Source of the DNA: Thermoleophilia bacterium
GTDB lineage: Bacteria; Actinomycetota; Thermoleophilia; Gaiellales; Gaiellaceae
Assembly (NCBI GenBank): GCA_013362295.1
Contig: JABFWJ010000494.1
Location: forward strand, 1 to 5,863
Length of the DNA stretch: 5,863 nucleotides
Direction of reading: 5' to 3'
Shown here piece by piece: positions 5,125 through 5,863 of this stretch (position 1 is its first letter; each line of letters starts with the position of its first letter). The position numbers were made by a program, and so were the translations under genes. The notes under the pieces are model-generated. The model worked only from the letters and a program-made list of their open reading frames with translations. It was not told where the DNA came from and did no database searches.

Positions 5125-5514
5125 ATGCCTGGACCCGCGCATGTCGAACGCACCCGTGTCGCCTGGGTCGATACCGACGCCGGCGGGCGGATCCACTTCA
5201 CGGCGGCCTTCCGCTGGGCCGAGGCGGCGGAGACGGCGCTCGGCCGCGCGCTCGGCCTGCTCGACGACTGGTCCAACCTGCCGCGCCGCGCGGTCGAGGC
5301 GGAATACCTTCACGTGCTCCGCTTCGAGGACGAGATCGAGGTCGAGCTGCGCCCGGAGCGGATCGGCAGGACGTCCGTCACCTATGCCTGGGAGATCCGG
5401 CGCGACGGCGAGGTCTGCATCCGCGGGCGCCACACCGCCGTCCATGTCGGCGCCGACGGACGGCCGGTGCCGCTCCCCGAGCGGATGCGCCGCGCGCTCT
5501 CTACGCCGTCGTAG
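5125..5514 (+). CDS. Acyl-CoA thioesterase, 4HBT hot-dog family
   Basis: This 129-residue cytoplasmic protein has the length and pattern of the YbgC / 4-hydroxybenzoyl-CoA thioesterase family, which hydrolyses acyl-CoA to free acid and CoA. The N-terminal motif RVAWVDTDAGGRIHFTAAFRW (11-31) corresponds to the family's 'R-V-x-x-x-D-T-D-x-x-G-x-V-h-h-x-x-Y'. Asp16 or Asp18 is the likely catalytic residue and His24 is conserved-like. Later parts match the hot-dog strands: AEYLHVLRFEDEIEVELRPE (59-78), then GRTSVTYAWEI and the C-terminal DGRPVPLPERMRRAL. The usual H-A-N-Y is replaced by F-T-A-A-F, which may affect substrate choice. The substrate is unknown. The gene follows livF by 33 nt and overlaps the opposing ligase gene by 14 bp. 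It could recycle CoA or proofread acyl-CoA made from the imported acid. Confidence 0.78.
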   Translation: MPGPAHVERTRVAWVDTDAGGRIHFTAAFRWAEAAETALGRALGLLDDWSNLPRRAVEAEYLHVLRFEDEIEVELRPERIGRTSVTYAWEIRRDGEVCIRGRHTAVHVGADGRPVPLPERMRRALSTPS

Positions 5515-5863
5515 TCTCCACGAGCCGGCGCTCCTCGATCTCAACCTCGCGCATGCGGAACTTCTGCACCTTGCCCGTCACGGTCATCGGGAAGGAGTCG
5601 ACGAACCGAACGTAGTGCGGGATCTTGAAGCGCGCGATCTTCCCGCGGCAGAACTCCTTCAGCTCGTCCTCCTCGAGCTCGGCGCCCGCCTTCCGGACGA
5701 CCCACGCGCAGACGACCTCGCCGTAGCGCTCGTCGGGGACGCCGATCACCTGGACGTCCGCGATCGCAGGGTGCGAGTAGAGGAACTCCTCGATCTCGCG
5801 TGGGTAGATGTTCTCGCCGCCGCGGATGATCATGTCCTTGATCCGGCCGACGATGTTGACGTA
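5501..5863 (-). CDS. Acyl-CoA synthetase (AMP-binding ligase), C-terminal part
   Basis: The gene enters from the right edge and only its last 120 residues are seen. This is the C-terminal domain of an ANL-superfamily enzyme that activates a carboxylic acid with ATP to an acyl-AMP and then to an acyl-CoA. The A8 hinge region YVNIVGRIKDMIIRGGENIY begins at the edge, followed by PREIEEFLYSHPAIADVQVI and GVPDERYGEVVCAWVV. FPMTVTGKVQKFRMRE (91-106) contains the catalytic A10 lysine (Lys98 here). The FCRGKIARFKIPHYVRFVD stretch is typical of fatty or medium-chain acyl-CoA synthetases, but chain-length or aromatic preference is set in the unseen N-terminal domain. The frame remains open at the edge, and the internal ATG at 5833 is not the true start. 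It ends convergently inside the thioesterase gene. Confidence 0.9.
   Translation of the reverse strand, partial: YVNIVGRIKDMIIRGGENIYPREIEEFLYSHPAIADVQVIGVPDERYGEVVCAWVVRKAGAELEEDELKEFCRGKIARFKIPHYVRFVDSFPMTVTGKVQKFRMREVEIEERRLVETTTA

Noticed and set aside
1..5863. CRISPR array, insertion sequence, phage, toxin-antitoxin or novel defence system
   Set aside because: No regular repeat-spacer pattern, transposase-like protein, terminal inverted repeats or unassigned coding block is present. Almost all of the window is explained by the transporter set, thioesterase, ligase and control region.

Overview
The window is GC-rich, and its genes are packed tightly with G/C-ending codons and some GTG starts. 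This fits a high-GC bacterium. The look of the proteins suggests Actinomycetota, possibly Thermoleophilia, but that placement is an impression and not a demonstrated result.

Layout. Positions 1-76 (minus strand) hold the first codons of what looks like a GntR/FadR-family regulator running off the left edge. Positions 77-228 form a compact divergent control region. It has two back-to-back promoters with perfect TTGACA -35 boxes and two palindromic operators of the form TTGTC-N-GACAA, one just downstream of each promoter. Positions 229-5091 (plus strand) hold a complete branched-chain amino acid type (Liv/HAAT) ABC transporter locus in the order substrate-binding protein, LivH, LivM, LivG, LivF. 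A short hot-dog acyl-CoA thioesterase follows at 5125-5514. The C-terminal part of an acyl-CoA synthetase (AMP-binding ligase) enters from the right edge on the minus strand (5501-5863) and overlaps the thioesterase tail to tail.

How the parts may work together. The binding protein would capture a small carboxylate outside the membrane. LivH and LivM would form the channel, and LivG and LivF would drive import by ATP hydrolysis. The neighbouring FadR-type regulator, thioesterase and CoA ligase make an acid that is activated to a CoA thioester (aromatic, branched or fatty) as plausible a substrate as leucine, isoleucine or valine. That is inference from context.

Oddities. The binding-protein gene carries an in-frame TAG at codon 187, and reading resumes in the same frame with intact family sequence on the other side. 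This is a nonsense mutation, a sequencing error or, less likely, a recoding site. LivG and LivF are bridged by an 11-codon mini-ORF that overlaps both through ATGA junctions, so ATGA junctions run unbroken from livH to livF. I see no mobile element, CRISPR array, tRNA, rRNA or convincing intrinsic terminator. The locus is mostly a standard transporter operon, and I find no clear evidence of a wholly new system.
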